Positions 16,907 through 25,786 of a stretch of DNA of 32,045 nt are shown here, piece by piece; position 1 is the first letter of the stretch; the number at the start of each line of letters is the position of its first letter. Below the pieces are notes generated by a model. It had not been told where the DNA came from and did no database searches. It worked only from the letters and a program-made list of their open reading frames with translations. The position numbers and the translations under genes are program-made. Source of the DNA: JBGCEZ01 sp045106735 (lineage in GTDB: Bacteria; Planctomycetota; Phycisphaerae; Phycisphaerales; SM1A02); NCBI GenBank assembly GCA_045106735.1, contig JBGCEZ010000025.1:1-32045 (forward strand). The letters are read 5' to 3'.

Positions 16907-19437
16907 GCCCCGGCCTCCGGTGCCGCCGCGGGGCCGACGGTCGCCATCGACGCGTCGAACCGGTCGCGCACGGCATCGGCCACGCGGCGGGCCGCGGGAG
17001 CGTCGCCGGGGGCCACGCGAGATTCGGGCAAGTCGCCGAGCGCCCGTTCGAGGACGGCGGCGACGGTTGATTCGGGAAAGCCCTGCAGCTCAAGCACGAG
17101 GACGAGCAGGATCGCCGCGTCGACCGCGGCGCCGGTGGCCAGCGCTGGATCGGTGGCCATGGCGTCGGCGGCATCCGCATCCGAGGCCGCAGGACCGCCC
17201 CGCCGCGTGGCGCGGACGATGCCGCCGATGATGGCCCCCGCTCCGGCCCAGGTCGGGAGGGCGGCGATGGCCAATGGGCTGAACGCGGCGGCGGCGGCCA
17301 CGCACCCGCAGGCGCCGGCCAGGGCGCCGGCCGCGGCCCAGCGCGGCGAAGCGCGAAGCCCCGGGGGCATGCGTTCGAGCAATCGATCGGCGCCGGCGCG
17401 GAGCCGGGCGGCGACCGCGGCATCGGGATCGGCGACGTCACGGGCCAGGTTTCCGGCGGCTTCCGGCAGGCCGCCCGCGGCCCGGGCGAGGCCGGCGAGC
17501 CGATCGAGGGCCGGGTCGGCGGCGGCGCGGCCCCGACCGTCGCTTCCACCGTCGCCCCCGCCGTCGCCGAGGGCGGCAGCGTGGGCGTCCGTCCCCGGAC
17601 CAGCATCACCACCGGCACCAACGCCGGACGCAACATCGCCGAAGAGCCCACGCAAGGTCGTCGGACTGACGCGGTAGCGGCGTTGCAGCACGCGATGCAG
17701 TTCGGCCTGCTCCAGCGGACCAGGGGCCGCGCGCCAACTGCCCGCCGCGGCCACGATCACGTCGAGGGCGGAATCCAAGTGGCTCTCGCGCACCGCCGGG
17801 TCGCGGGGGCGATCCAGAGCCATCAGGGCGTGGAGCCGGTCGAGGCTCAGCGGTGTCGCATGGGCGAGGTCAAGTTCGACCGTGTCGCCGGGGCCAAGTC
17901 CCACGCGGGCCGCGGCCGCTTGCCAGACGGCGGTGCGTTGCTGCACCGTCGCCACACCACCGCGGCGGTAGAGCGCGTGCCCTCCGGTCAGCAGCAACCG
18001 CAGGCGCTGCGATCCGTCGCCGCGCACCTGGGCCAGAAAACGTTCGACGCCGCGGTCTGGCGTCATCGTCAAGGAAGCGACAGCAACAACGCGGGCCGGC
18101 GCCGGATCCAAAGCCGAGAGCTCGGCGAGCAAACGATGCTGATCGTGCCGGCCATCAACGAGGCCGAGGTCATGCCACGCAACGCCGTCGAGCGGCGGCG
18201 GCCAGACACCCTCCGGATCGACTTCCAGTCGAAGGATCGCGGGCTCACCGGCCACGGGGTCCGCGGCCGCGACTTGCTCCGGCACGATCTCCGCGACCGG
18301 GGCCGGCAAGACGCCGGGGCGGCTGGTGGCTGGCACTACGTGCCCCGTCGGCGCGAGCCGCGGACGTTGCCGGGCGTATCCGGGGTGGTCGAGATCCAAT
18401 CGCCAACGGCGTCGCCGGACGGATCGCACGGCGGCACTGAAGCTGAGCAAGAGCGCTCGCGGAACGAGCCCGTAGAGCACGATTGCCCCGATGAGCACGC
18501 GCGAAAACGCCATGCGGTCCGCATTGGTTTGTTCATCGGCCATGGCCGGACGGCCGCGTTCGATCGTCGCGTCGTCGAGGGTCACCACTCCAAGGGCTTC
18601 CGGACCGGCGGCAAGCGTGCGCACGATGCGCTCCCCCGCGTCGGCGTCGAGCAATGTGGTTTCCCAACTGAATCGGTATTCGACGCTGAGAAACAGCAAG
18701 ATCAGCGTGGTGACGCACCCGAGGTTGAACGCGGTCCACCACCCGTGGGTCATCACCGCCGCGGTGGCCCGGGCGATGCCGGGAGACGCGAGCGGCGCGG
18801 CGATGCCCCGCGCCGCCGCGGATGTCCGCGTGCGCGGCGTCAGCGTGCGATCGCGGACGTGCGCCCCGTCCAGGCCGGCCCGGGCGAACCATCCGAGCAT
18901 GCCGTTGATCGGAACCAGGAGCGGCGACGTCGACCGAAGCCGCGGGCGAAACACCGTCAGCCCGATCCAGACGAGCAGCAACACGCTTTGCACGCCGAGC
19001 AGACTGAGCAAGCACCAAATGAGGTTGACGGTCTCGGAGGTGCCGACGCGCACGGCGCCGGCGGCGGCCGCCGCGCCCACCGCCAGGCCGGCGACGACCA
19101 GCAAGATGCTGATGCCGCGCAGCCAACCGCGCACGCCGTCGATCGCTTCGTTCACCGCGGGCGAGACTTCCAGCGCTCCGGCCCGGGCGACGACGCGGTC
19201 TTCGAGCGAGCCGCCGGCGGGCAAGGACGGATCACCGAGCGTTCGGTCGCCGTTGGCTTCGAGCCATCGGACCGACTCGGCCATCACGCGCCCGTCGAAG
19301 GATGCCGATTGAATTGAGGCGTGGCGGGCCGGGCTCGCCGAACTCGCCGGGCTCGTCGCGCGCGACGAATCAACGCTCCCGCGGGTGGCGGGATCCGGGG
19401 CAGGAACGGGCGACGAAGGATCGGAGTCAGCGGGCAT
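16903..19437 (-). CDS. DUF2868-type membrane protein, partner of the GTPase
   Basis: This 844-residue membrane protein matches the DUF2868 layout. An N-terminal AESVRWLEANGDRTL helix is followed by TM segments near residues 108-130 (ISILLVVAGLAVGAAAAAGAV) and 143-165 (NLIWCLLSLLGVQSVLLLVWIGL). Then comes the motif MTHGWWTAFNLGCVTTLILLFLSVEYRFSWETTLL and a later TM (RVLIGAIVLYGLVPRALLLSF). The cytoplasmic C-terminal half holds an alpha/beta region (VVAVASLTMTPDRGVERFL) of the type found in this family, plus a Gly/Ala-rich hydrophobic stretch. The first 51 residues are low complexity, so the Met at residue 52 is an alternative start. It co-occurs with DUF3482 GTPases in other bacteria; function uncharacterised. 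Confidence 0.82.
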   Translation of the reverse strand: MPADSDPSSPVPAPDPATRGSVDSSRATSPASSASPARHASIQSASFDGRVMAESVRWLEANGDRTLGDPSLPAGGSLEDRVVARAGALEVSPAVNEAIDGVRGWLRGISILLVVAGLAVGAAAAAGAVRVGTSETVNLIWCLLSLLGVQSVLLLVWIGLTVFRPRLRSTSPLLVPINGMLGWFARAGLDGAHVRDRTLTPRTRTSAAARGIAAPLASPGIARATAAVMTHGWWTAFNLGCVTTLILLFLSVEYRFSWETTLLDADAGERIVRTLAAGPEALGVVTLDDATIERGRPAMADEQTNADRMAFSRVLIGAIVLYGLVPRALLLSFSAAVRSVRRRRWRLDLDHPGYARQRPRLAPTGHVVPATSRPGVLPAPVAEIVPEQVAAADPVAGEPAILRLEVDPEGVWPPPLDGVAWHDLGLVDGRHDQHRLLAELSALDPAPARVVAVASLTMTPDRGVERFLAQVRGDGSQRLRLLLTGGHALYRRGGVATVQQRTAVWQAAAARVGLGPGDTVELDLAHATPLSLDRLHALMALDRPRDPAVRESHLDSALDVIVAAAGSWRAAPGPLEQAELHRVLQRRYRVSPTTLRGLFGDVASGVGAGGDAGPGTDAHAAALGDGGGDGGSDGRGRAAADPALDRLAGLARAAGGLPEAAGNLARDVADPDAAVAARLRAGADRLLERMPPGLRASPRWAAAGALAGACGCVAAAAAFSPLAIAALPTWAGAGAIIGGIVRATRRGGPAASDADAADAMATDPALATGAAVDAAILLVLVLELQGFPESTVAAVLERALGDLPESRVAPGDAPAARRVADAVRDRFDASMATVGPAAAPEAGA

Positions 19438-19610
19438 CGGAGAGAGAGGCTACGCGGGTGCCGCGCGGCGTGCCGGGCCTATCACGGACCAATCACGGGA
19501 CACGGCCGCGGCGTGGCCGACGGCTGCAGGCCAAGGGTGAACATGGAGACGGCGTTCGGGGTGCACCGAGGGCGGACCGAAGGTCCTGTCCCGACGGGCC
19601 GGGCCGCGAT

Positions 19611-19925
19611 TCAGCTCGAGGCGGAGTGCTGGGACGAAGCCGGGCTTGCGGCCGGCTGACCGTCGGGCAGCGGCGGCGTGTAGGTGCTGTCGACCTGGCG
19701 CACCGGCTCGCTGGCCGGGGCGGGAGTACTCGACTGGGTCTCGATCTCGTCTTCGATCCCCTTGATCCCCTTCTTGAACTCGACGATCGAGCGGCCGATG
19801 CCGCGACCGACCTCGGGGAGCCGGCGGCCGAAAATCAGCACGCCGAGCACGAGCAGCACGATCCATTCGGTGTTGCCCGGCAGGCCGAAACCGAGACCGA
19901 GGACGGAGGCGAAGTGGTCGAACAT
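19611..19925 (-). CDS. tatA: Twin-arginine translocase subunit TatA/TatE
   Basis: This 104-residue component of the Tat export channel has an N-terminal membrane helix (NTEWIVLLVLGVLIFG, about residues 17-32), the F-G-x-x-x-L-P hinge (FGRRLPEVGRGIG) and an amphipathic helix (RSIVEFKKGIKGIEDEIE). A Pro/Ser-rich cytoplasmic tail follows, the usual TatA plan. The hydrophilic residue in the helix is Glu19, near the usual polar position. The ATG at 19925 is chosen because the helix begins right after it; the longer open frame upstream is unrelated. TatA versus TatB or TatE cannot be separated by length alone, but no TatB features are seen. No other tat gene is in the window. Confidence 0.93.
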   Translation of the reverse strand: MFDHFASVLGLGFGLPGNTEWIVLLVLGVLIFGRRLPEVGRGIGRSIVEFKKGIKGIEDEIETQSSTPAPASEPVRQVDSTYTPPLPDGQPAASPASSQHSASS

Positions 19926-20019
19926 GCCGTGAACTCGCGAAGCGAAGGAGAAGGAGTCGGCCCGGTCGGAGACGTCCGGCGGACCCGTGGGCCAGGAAAT
20001 CGATCCGGACCACCTCAAT

Positions 20020-20025
20020 AGTGTA
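20020..20025 (-). promoter_or_regulatory. Candidate -10 box for tatA
   Basis: TACACT on the minus strand lies about 95 nt before the tatA start. The surrounding GTACACTATT is identical to that upstream of accA (30234-30243). There is no clear -35. Confidence 0.35.
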
Positions 20026-20128
20026 CGACAGACCCACGCACGGATCTCCCCGAGATCCCCCAGCTTGGCCGCGGGGACGATGTTTGGCCGATGAGATCGC
20101 CGCTCTCAGCGTCCCATACGGCCGATTT

Positions 20129-20348
20129 CCGCCCGATCGCGGTCAGATCGCGGCTCGGTCACGGCTCGGTCACGGCTCGGTCACGGCTCCGCCACGGCTT
20201 GGTCGCCGCCCGAATCCGGCTCGGTCGCGGCCCGCCCACGGCTGGATCACGCGCTGCTCGCCGCCACGCCGCGGCCAGATCGTCGCCAGACCGCGGCCGG
20301 AACGCCGGCTGTCGGCCGCGCGATCGCCGGCCCGCCGCGGATGATTCG
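20129..20348 (+). repeat. Degenerate 11-nt tandem array (consensus near CGGCTCGGTCA)
   Basis: Twenty consecutive 11-nt units can be read in phase. Units 20151-20161, 20162-20172 and 20173-20183 are identical (CGGCTCGGTCA). Later ones drift (CGGCTTGGTCG, CGGCTGGATCA, CGGCCAGATCG) but keep C at the first position and C-G or C-A at the end in most. Because 11 is not a multiple of three, coding use is unlikely. The array fills most of the divergent spacer between tatA and the lytic transglycosylase (19926-20491). Confidence 0.75.
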
Positions 20349-20491
20349 GCATTGCGGCAATCGGATTCCGTCGAACCCGCGGCGTCGAATCCCTGCGGCC
20401 CGGCTCGAACCGTCCGAGAATGCGTTCGCCGCCGCCGGCCGCCCGCCGCCGGCCCGCATTCCCCCTCGCCACGGTCACCGGACGACCCACC

Positions 20492-21820
20492 ATGCCGACC
20501 CCACCGCTTGACGCTCCCGTAGGCCGCCGCGGCCGGACCGCCCGCCCGTCGCATCCCGATGCCCCGCGCCGCCCAGGCCCCGGCCGCGCCCCCCGCCCTC
20601 GCCGCCATCCGGCCGTCGCCGTTTGGCTGGCCACCGGCCTCGCCGCCGCCCTGGCCGCAGGCCTCACTGGCTGCCAGCAGCGCCGCGTCGCCAGCCCCGA
20701 GTACGCCCGCCCGCTTCCGCCGGGCGCCCCGTCTCTTGAGCCCGGCGATCGCACGCTCGCCCGCACCCGTCTCGCCGAAGCTTTCGACGCCCGCGACGGC
20801 AAATTGATCGACGCGATCGACGCGAGCCTGCGCTGGTTCGCCGCCCCCTCGAGTCAACGGGCGTTTCCGTTCACAACCGGGGACCTCACCGTGTCCCACG
20901 AGCGGGCCAAGGCTTCGACCGAAGCGCTGCGCACCATCGTGATCGACGCGGCCGACGGTGCGTCCTTCGCCGACGAAGTGCTCCGCCAGTTCGAAGTCTG
21001 GGACTCCGTCGGTTGGGACGGTTCGGGCGATGTGTTGTTCACTGGGTACTACGCGCCGGAGTTCCCGGCCAGCCGCACCCGCACGGCCCGCTTTTCCGCC
21101 CCGCTCCACGGCCGGCCCGAGGACCTGGTGACCGATCCGGTGAGCGGCACCCCGCTCGGCCGGCGCACGTCGGCCGGCACCGTGCCGTACTTCACCCGGG
21201 CCGAGATCAACGCCGGCGACTTGATGGCCGGGCGCGAGATCGCGTGGCTGGAGAATGAACTCGACGCGTACCTCGTCCACGTCAACGGCTCGGCGAAGCT
21301 GATGCTTGACGACGGCGACGTCATCTACGTCGGCTACGACGGCAAGACGGATCGGCCCTACGCCAGCTTGGGCCGGGCGATGATCCGCGATGGTTTGCTC
21401 GGCGAATCCGGCGCCAGCATTCCGGCGATTCGCCGCGTGTTCCGGCGGCAGCCGGAGGCGGTGACCGCCCTCATGAACGAGAACGAGTCGTTCGTCTTCT
21501 TCACCGAGTACGGCGGTGGCTCGTGGCCGTCGGGGTCACTCGGCGTCAAAGTGCACGCCGGGGCGAGCGTGGCCACCGACAAGGCGGTCTTCCCGCGCGG
21601 CGGCCCGGTGCTGGTGGACACCATGCGACGCACGTTCAGCGGCGGCGCGGAACCGTACGTGCGGCTCATGCTCGACCAGGACACGGGCGGCGCGATCACC
21701 GCGCCGGGCCGGGCCGACCTCTTCATGGGAACGGGCGCGGCCGCGGGCATCCTGGCCGGCGAGCAGGCGGCCATCGGCGGCCTGTCGTACCTGCTGCTGC
21801 GAGCGTCGTCGTCCGACTGA
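20492..21820 (+). CDS. mltA: MltA-type membrane-bound lytic murein transglycosylase
   Basis: This 442-residue lipoprotein enzyme would cleave the glycan strands of peptidoglycan, forming 1,6-anhydro products. After a basic N-region comes AVAVWLATGLAAALAAGLTGC, with lipobox Cys61, predicting outer-membrane attachment. The MltA domain (FTGYYAPEFPASRTRTARFSAPLHGRP and FTRAEINAGDLMAGREIAWLENELDAYLVHVNGSA) is followed by the C-terminal 3D domain DQDTGGAITAPGRADLFMGTGAAAG (395-419). The Asp of DLF (409) aligns with the presumed catalytic acid. ATG 20492 is used, although a longer in-frame version from 20420 exists. No strong Shine-Dalgarno is visible. That this bacterium has peptidoglycan is implied but not proven. 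Confidence 0.9.
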   Translation: MPTPPLDAPVGRRGRTARPSHPDAPRRPGPGRAPRPRRHPAVAVWLATGLAAALAAGLTGCQQRRVASPEYARPLPPGAPSLEPGDRTLARTRLAEAFDARDGKLIDAIDASLRWFAAPSSQRAFPFTTGDLTVSHERAKASTEALRTIVIDAADGASFADEVLRQFEVWDSVGWDGSGDVLFTGYYAPEFPASRTRTARFSAPLHGRPEDLVTDPVSGTPLGRRTSAGTVPYFTRAEINAGDLMAGREIAWLENELDAYLVHVNGSAKLMLDDGDVIYVGYDGKTDRPYASLGRAMIRDGLLGESGASIPAIRRVFRRQPEAVTALMNENESFVFFTEYGGGSWPSGSLGVKVHAGASVATDKAVFPRGGPVLVDTMRRTFSGGAEPYVRLMLDQDTGGAITAPGRADLFMGTGAAAGILAGEQAAIGGLSYLLLRASSSD

Positions 21821-21979
21821 TCGCCCAGGACTCGATCGACAACGCCGTTTCGATGTTCGATCGATGCCGGATCGACTGAACCTTCGTCCGCGAGTTCGGA
21901 CGTCAACAACGAAACGAAACAGGACCCTCGAACGCCGCTTGAGCGACCGCGCATCTCTGACTCCGACCGCGAGCAACCA

Positions 21980-22570
21980 ATGCTTCACAACGATCCGACC
22001 AACACGATCGAAGACGCCCAACGGGACATGCGGCGGGCGTACGCCGGTGGTGCCGACGGCGCTCTCACGTCCGCCACCGCATGGCTGGTCGCCGCGATCG
22101 TCGGGTCCGCCGTGGAACTACGCACCGGGGTGATCACCCTGCTCGTGGGCGGCATGTCTATTTTCCCGGTTTCCGTCGTCGTGGGCCGATTGATGGGCCA
22201 CTCGGGACGCCACGCCAAGGACAACCCGCTCGCGCCGCTGGCGATCCAAGGAACGATCTGGATGCTCTTGTGCATCATCATCGCGATTGCTGTCGCCGCG
22301 CATCGAATCGACTGGTTCTTCCCAGCCATGCTCATGATCATCGGCGGGCGATACCTCACGTTCGCCACGTTGTACGGCCGCCGCATCTACGTGATCTTTG
22401 GCGCGACACTTGCCGGAATCGCCGTCCCACTCGTGTTATTCCGGACGCCGGCGATGACCGGAGCCTGGGCCGGAGCGTTCACCGAGTACGTCTTCGGAAT
22501 CTTGATCTGGATGGCAGAACGCCGAAATTCCAGTGAAGAGGTTCACCCTCGCTCGAACCCGGACGCGTAG
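21980..22570 (+). CDS. Small multi-pass membrane protein, DUF7010-like
   Basis: This 196-residue protein has about six hydrophobic segments (near residues 30-47, 49-69, 83-108, 112-132, 136-154 and 163-178) and charged ends. The phrase AMLMIIGGRYLTFATLYGRRIYVIFG resembles the A-x-x-I-x-G-x-x-Y-L-x-F signature I associate with DUF7010 proteins. The family call is tentative and its function is unknown. It follows mltA by 159 nt on the same strand, a gap without a clear terminator, and converges on the UbiD-like gene 16 nt away. Base composition here is a little less GC-rich than its neighbours. Confidence 0.7.
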   Translation: MLHNDPTNTIEDAQRDMRRAYAGGADGALTSATAWLVAAIVGSAVELRTGVITLLVGGMSIFPVSVVVGRLMGHSGRHAKDNPLAPLAIQGTIWMLLCIIIAIAVAAHRIDWFFPAMLMIIGGRYLTFATLYGRRIYVIFGATLAGIAVPLVLFRTPAMTGAWAGAFTEYVFGILIWMAERRNSSEEVHPRSNPDA

Positions 22571-22586
22571 CCACGATGTACCGGAG

Positions 22587-24686
22587 TCAGTCGAGCCCGA
22601 ACGCGCTGGCCCGGGCCTGAACGTTTGCTTCGACGTCCGCATCCATCGCCACGATCGGCGGATAGTCGCGTACCGGATCGCCGCCGTGGCCGGGGCCGCG
22701 CTGTTTCCGCGTGGCGTCAAAGCCGAGGCGGCCACGCGATGGATCGGCGTCCCGCACCGCATCTCGGCCGGGGTCGGCGTTGGCCGCCAAGGTGAAGAAC
22801 ACGCCCTCCCAATCGGCCCGCCAGTCGGCGCGTTCGCCCTCGTCGCCCGCCGCACCCGCGGTGGTCGCGGCGTCGATGGCGATGACGAGCGTGCCGCACG
22901 CGCCGGCGTCCGCCGCGTCCAAGGCCGCCCACGCCGCGGAGATCGCCGCCCGGGCATCGGCCCGTTCGGCCACGCCCAGGAACAGGAATCGGTCGTCGCC
23001 CATCTCGGCGAAGCGGGCGGTCTCGATGCCGGCGGCCCCGTCGAATGCTCGCGCCACGAGGTCCGCGCCCCGCTGCCGCGCGTCCGGCGCGGCGGCCGGT
23101 ACGAGTTCCACGCCGTCAACCTCGATGCCCGCTGCTTCTTCACCGGGCCAGGCCCGCGTGGCGTCGAAACCGATCTTGGTGCCGGCGCCGAGGCGCGGTG
23201 CCGCATGGTCGAGAATGTCCAGCGGGCCGCGCACCGTTTCGACATCGCGCACGAGATGGCAGCGATCGGCAATGGCCGCGAGCACCGCGCGTTCGTCGTG
23301 CACATCGACGTCGTCGTCAACCACCACGATCATCTTCGTCCACGCCATTTGGCCGGCACCCCAGATCGCGTGCATCACGCGCCGCGCCTGAAGCGGATAG
23401 GCCTTGTTGATGCGGACAAACGCGCAGTTGTGGAAACAGCCGAAGCGGGCGAGGTGGTAGTCCTCAATATCGTGGATCAGCGTCTTGAGCAGCGGAAAGA
23501 AGATGCGTTCCGTCGCCTTGCCGAGGTAGTAATCTTCTTGGGGCGGCAATCCGACGATGGTTGTCGGATAAACGGCGTCCTGGCGGTGGGTGATCGCGGT
23601 GACTTCGACGATGGGATAGCGGTCGGGCAGCGAATAAAATCCCGTGTGGTCGCCGAACGGCCCTTCAAAGACCGCCCCCGGCCCGAGCGGCTCGTCGCCG
23701 CGTGGATCCCAGCCGATCGGCCCGCACTCGGTGCTGACCCAGCCCTCGATGATGATCTCGGCGTTGGCCGGCACCCGGAGCGGCACAGTCGCCGCCGGCA
23801 CGAGCGGAATGCCGCGGCCATTGAGGAACCCGGCCATCAGCAACTCGCCGATCCCGGGCGGCAATGGCGCGGTGGCCGCGTACGGCAGCACCGACTCGCC
23901 GCCGAGCACGATGGCGATCGGCATGCGCTGGCCGAGCCGCTTCCAACTCCGCCAGTGGGAGGCCCCGTCGTGGTGGACATGCCAGTGCATGGCCAGGCGG
24001 GTCGAGTCGATGAGCTGCGACCGGTACATGCCGATGTTGTGGCTGGCCGGGCGAGCTTCGTCCCGATCGTCGGCGTGGATCGTGTGCATGCCGGCGAGCG
24101 TGATGTAGCGGCCCTCGCCCGCGGCGGTGCCGGCCTGCTCGGGGCTGAGCTGGCAGTCGACCGCGGCCGGATCGCCGTCGTGCGGCCAGCACTTGATGAT
24201 CGGCAGGCGCGTCAGGTCAACTTCGCCGCGGTCGGCCCGGAGGATGACGTCCTGGCTGGCCGCCCGACGCACATTCCGTGGCGGCGTCCGCAACAGCGGC
24301 AGGAATTCGCGGCCGCGAGCCAGCAACTCGCCGAAGTTCCGCGGCGGTTGCGGCTTGGTCAGCGACGCGATCCGGTCACCGATCGCGGCAAAGCCCCCGT
24401 CCTCACAGCCCAGGGCCATTTCCATCCGGCGATACGAGCCGAAGATGTTGATGGCCAGCGGAAAGTCGCAGCCCTTGACGTTCTCAAAGAGAAGCGCGTG
24501 CCCCCCCTGGCCCGCGTGGAGCGGATCGAAGCTCGCCGCCGCCGCACTCGGCCGCGGACAGGGCCGCTTGCTGTGCCGGTCGGCGATCGCCGCGATTTCG
24601 AGCCGCGGATCGACGGGCTCGGAGATCCGCCGCAGCTCGCCGGCGGCGTCAAGGGCGTCCAAAAAGGCTCGGAAGGAGGCATGCAT
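22587..24686 (-). CDS. UbiD-family decarboxylase with duplicated C-terminal segment
   Basis: This 699-residue prenyl-FMN-dependent (de)carboxylase is much longer than E. coli UbiD (about 497). Cofactor and metal motifs are present: HNIGMYRSQLIDSTRLAMHWHVHH (215-239), ECGPIGWDPRGDEPLGPGAVFEGPFGDHTGFYS (320-352) and the subunit motif GCFHNCAFVRINKAYPLQARRVMHAIWGAGQ. The usual end, KMIVVVDDDVDVHD...RDVE...KIGFDATRAWP (451-514), is followed by 185 more residues. These contain a similar run, LVIAIDA...ADPGRD...RLGFDATRKQ (600-662). ATG 24686 is preferred to 24752. The substrate could be a ubiquinone or menaquinone (MqnL-like) precursor or an aromatic acid; neighbours do not tell. Confidence 0.9.
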   Translation of the reverse strand: MHASFRAFLDALDAAGELRRISEPVDPRLEIAAIADRHSKRPCPRPSAAAASFDPLHAGQGGHALLFENVKGCDFPLAINIFGSYRRMEMALGCEDGGFAAIGDRIASLTKPQPPRNFGELLARGREFLPLLRTPPRNVRRAASQDVILRADRGEVDLTRLPIIKCWPHDGDPAAVDCQLSPEQAGTAAGEGRYITLAGMHTIHADDRDEARPASHNIGMYRSQLIDSTRLAMHWHVHHDGASHWRSWKRLGQRMPIAIVLGGESVLPYAATAPLPPGIGELLMAGFLNGRGIPLVPAATVPLRVPANAEIIIEGWVSTECGPIGWDPRGDEPLGPGAVFEGPFGDHTGFYSLPDRYPIVEVTAITHRQDAVYPTTIVGLPPQEDYYLGKATERIFFPLLKTLIHDIEDYHLARFGCFHNCAFVRINKAYPLQARRVMHAIWGAGQMAWTKMIVVVDDDVDVHDERAVLAAIADRCHLVRDVETVRGPLDILDHAAPRLGAGTKIGFDATRAWPGEEAAGIEVDGVELVPAAAPDARQRGADLVARAFDGAAGIETARFAEMGDDRFLFLGVAERADARAAISAAWAALDAADAGACGTLVIAIDAATTAGAAGDEGERADWRADWEGVFFTLAANADPGRDAVRDADPSRGRLGFDATRKQRGPGHGGDPVRDYPPIVAMDADVEANVQARASAFGLD

Positions 24687-24799
24687 CGCCCGGACGATAG
24701 GCCGGCTGACGAAATCGCGGGCGACGGCGACTGGCCAGCCGGCCGGCGGCATGCGAGGATCGTGATCCCCGAACCATCCCAGACCAGGAGCTCCCCCCC

Positions 24800-25786
24800 G
24801 TGACGACGGCCAGCGCGACGCGTGCCATCGATCTCACCCACGTCGAGAAGGTCTACCGCGGCCGCGTCCGCGCGCTCAACGGAATCACCATGCAGGTGGA
24901 CCGTGGCGAGATCTTCGGCTTGCTTGGCCCGAACGGGGCCGGCAAGAGCACGCTGGTGAAGATCATGATGACCATCATCCGGCCGACCAAAGCCCAGGGC
25001 ACGGTCTTGGGCCGTCCGGTGGGCGACAAGCCGTCGCTCTCAAAGGTCGGCTTCCTGCCCGAGCACCACCGGATGCCGGCGCATCTCTCGGGCCGGCAAG
25101 CAATTGACTTCTACGGCGCCCTGGCCGGGGTCAGCAAGGCCGAGCGGAAGCAGCGGATGCCCGGCCTCTTGGATCTCGTCGGCATGAGCCACGCGGCCGA
25201 CCGGAAGATCGGCGGCTACTCCAAGGGCATGATGCAGCGGATCGGCCTCGCCCAGGCCCTGATCAACGAGCCAGAACTCATCGTGCTCGACGAACCGACC
25301 GATGGCGTCGACCCGGTGGGCCGCAAGGAGATCCGGGACCTTCTGGTCCAGCTGAAGGCGGCCGGGAAGACGGTCTTCATCAACAGCCACATCCTGAGCG
25401 AGCTGGAAATGGTCTGCGACCGCGTGGCGATTCTCGTCGGCGGTAATCTCGTCCAGCAGGGCACGATCGACGAACTGACCCGGGACAGCCGGCGGTACGA
25501 GATCCGGATCACCGGCGACACGCCAGCGTGGATGGAAACCATCCCCCACGTGCGGGCCACGTCTTCGGCCGGCCAAACGGTGATCGTCCAATCGTCGGAT
25601 GACCCGCACCCCGTGCAGGCCGTGATCGACCGGCTGCGGGGCGATGGCCGAACGATCCTGGCCGTCGAACCCAAGCGTGAGTCGCTGGAAGACCTGTTCG
25701 TGCGGGCGGTCGGCGGCCAAAGCGACAACTCGCCTCCAGGGGCACCAGCCCCGGCCCCGGCGATGGCGAGCGGAGGTGCCGCGTGA
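24800..25786 (+). CDS. ABC-2-type exporter, ATP-binding protein
   Basis: This 328-residue ATPase of the DrrA/CcmA/NatA type contains Walker A GPNGAGKST (43-51), Q-loop position occupied by Glu in FLPEHHRMP, signature YSKGMMQR (140-147), Walker B LIVLDEPTDG (160-169) and switch His197 in NSHILS. A C-terminal accessory domain of about 80 residues ends in an Ala/Pro-rich tail. The GTG start follows an AGGAG about 10 nt upstream (CAGGAGCTCCCCCCCGTG). The last bases overlap the next GTG start (GTGA), so it forms one operon with the permease. Exported cargo unknown. Confidence 0.93.
   Translation: MTTASATRAIDLTHVEKVYRGRVRALNGITMQVDRGEIFGLLGPNGAGKSTLVKIMMTIIRPTKAQGTVLGRPVGDKPSLSKVGFLPEHHRMPAHLSGRQAIDFYGALAGVSKAERKQRMPGLLDLVGMSHAADRKIGGYSKGMMQRIGLAQALINEPELIVLDEPTDGVDPVGRKEIRDLLVQLKAAGKTVFINSHILSELEMVCDRVAILVGGNLVQQGTIDELTRDSRRYEIRITGDTPAWMETIPHVRATSSAGQTVIVQSSDDPHPVQAVIDRLRGDGRTILAVEPKRESLEDLFVRAVGGQSDNSPPGAPAPAPAMASGGAA

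Noticed and set aside
22533..24803. Plus-strand open frame of 756 codons
   Set aside because: It is the antisense shadow of the UbiD-family gene; GC-rich third positions keep the opposite frame open.
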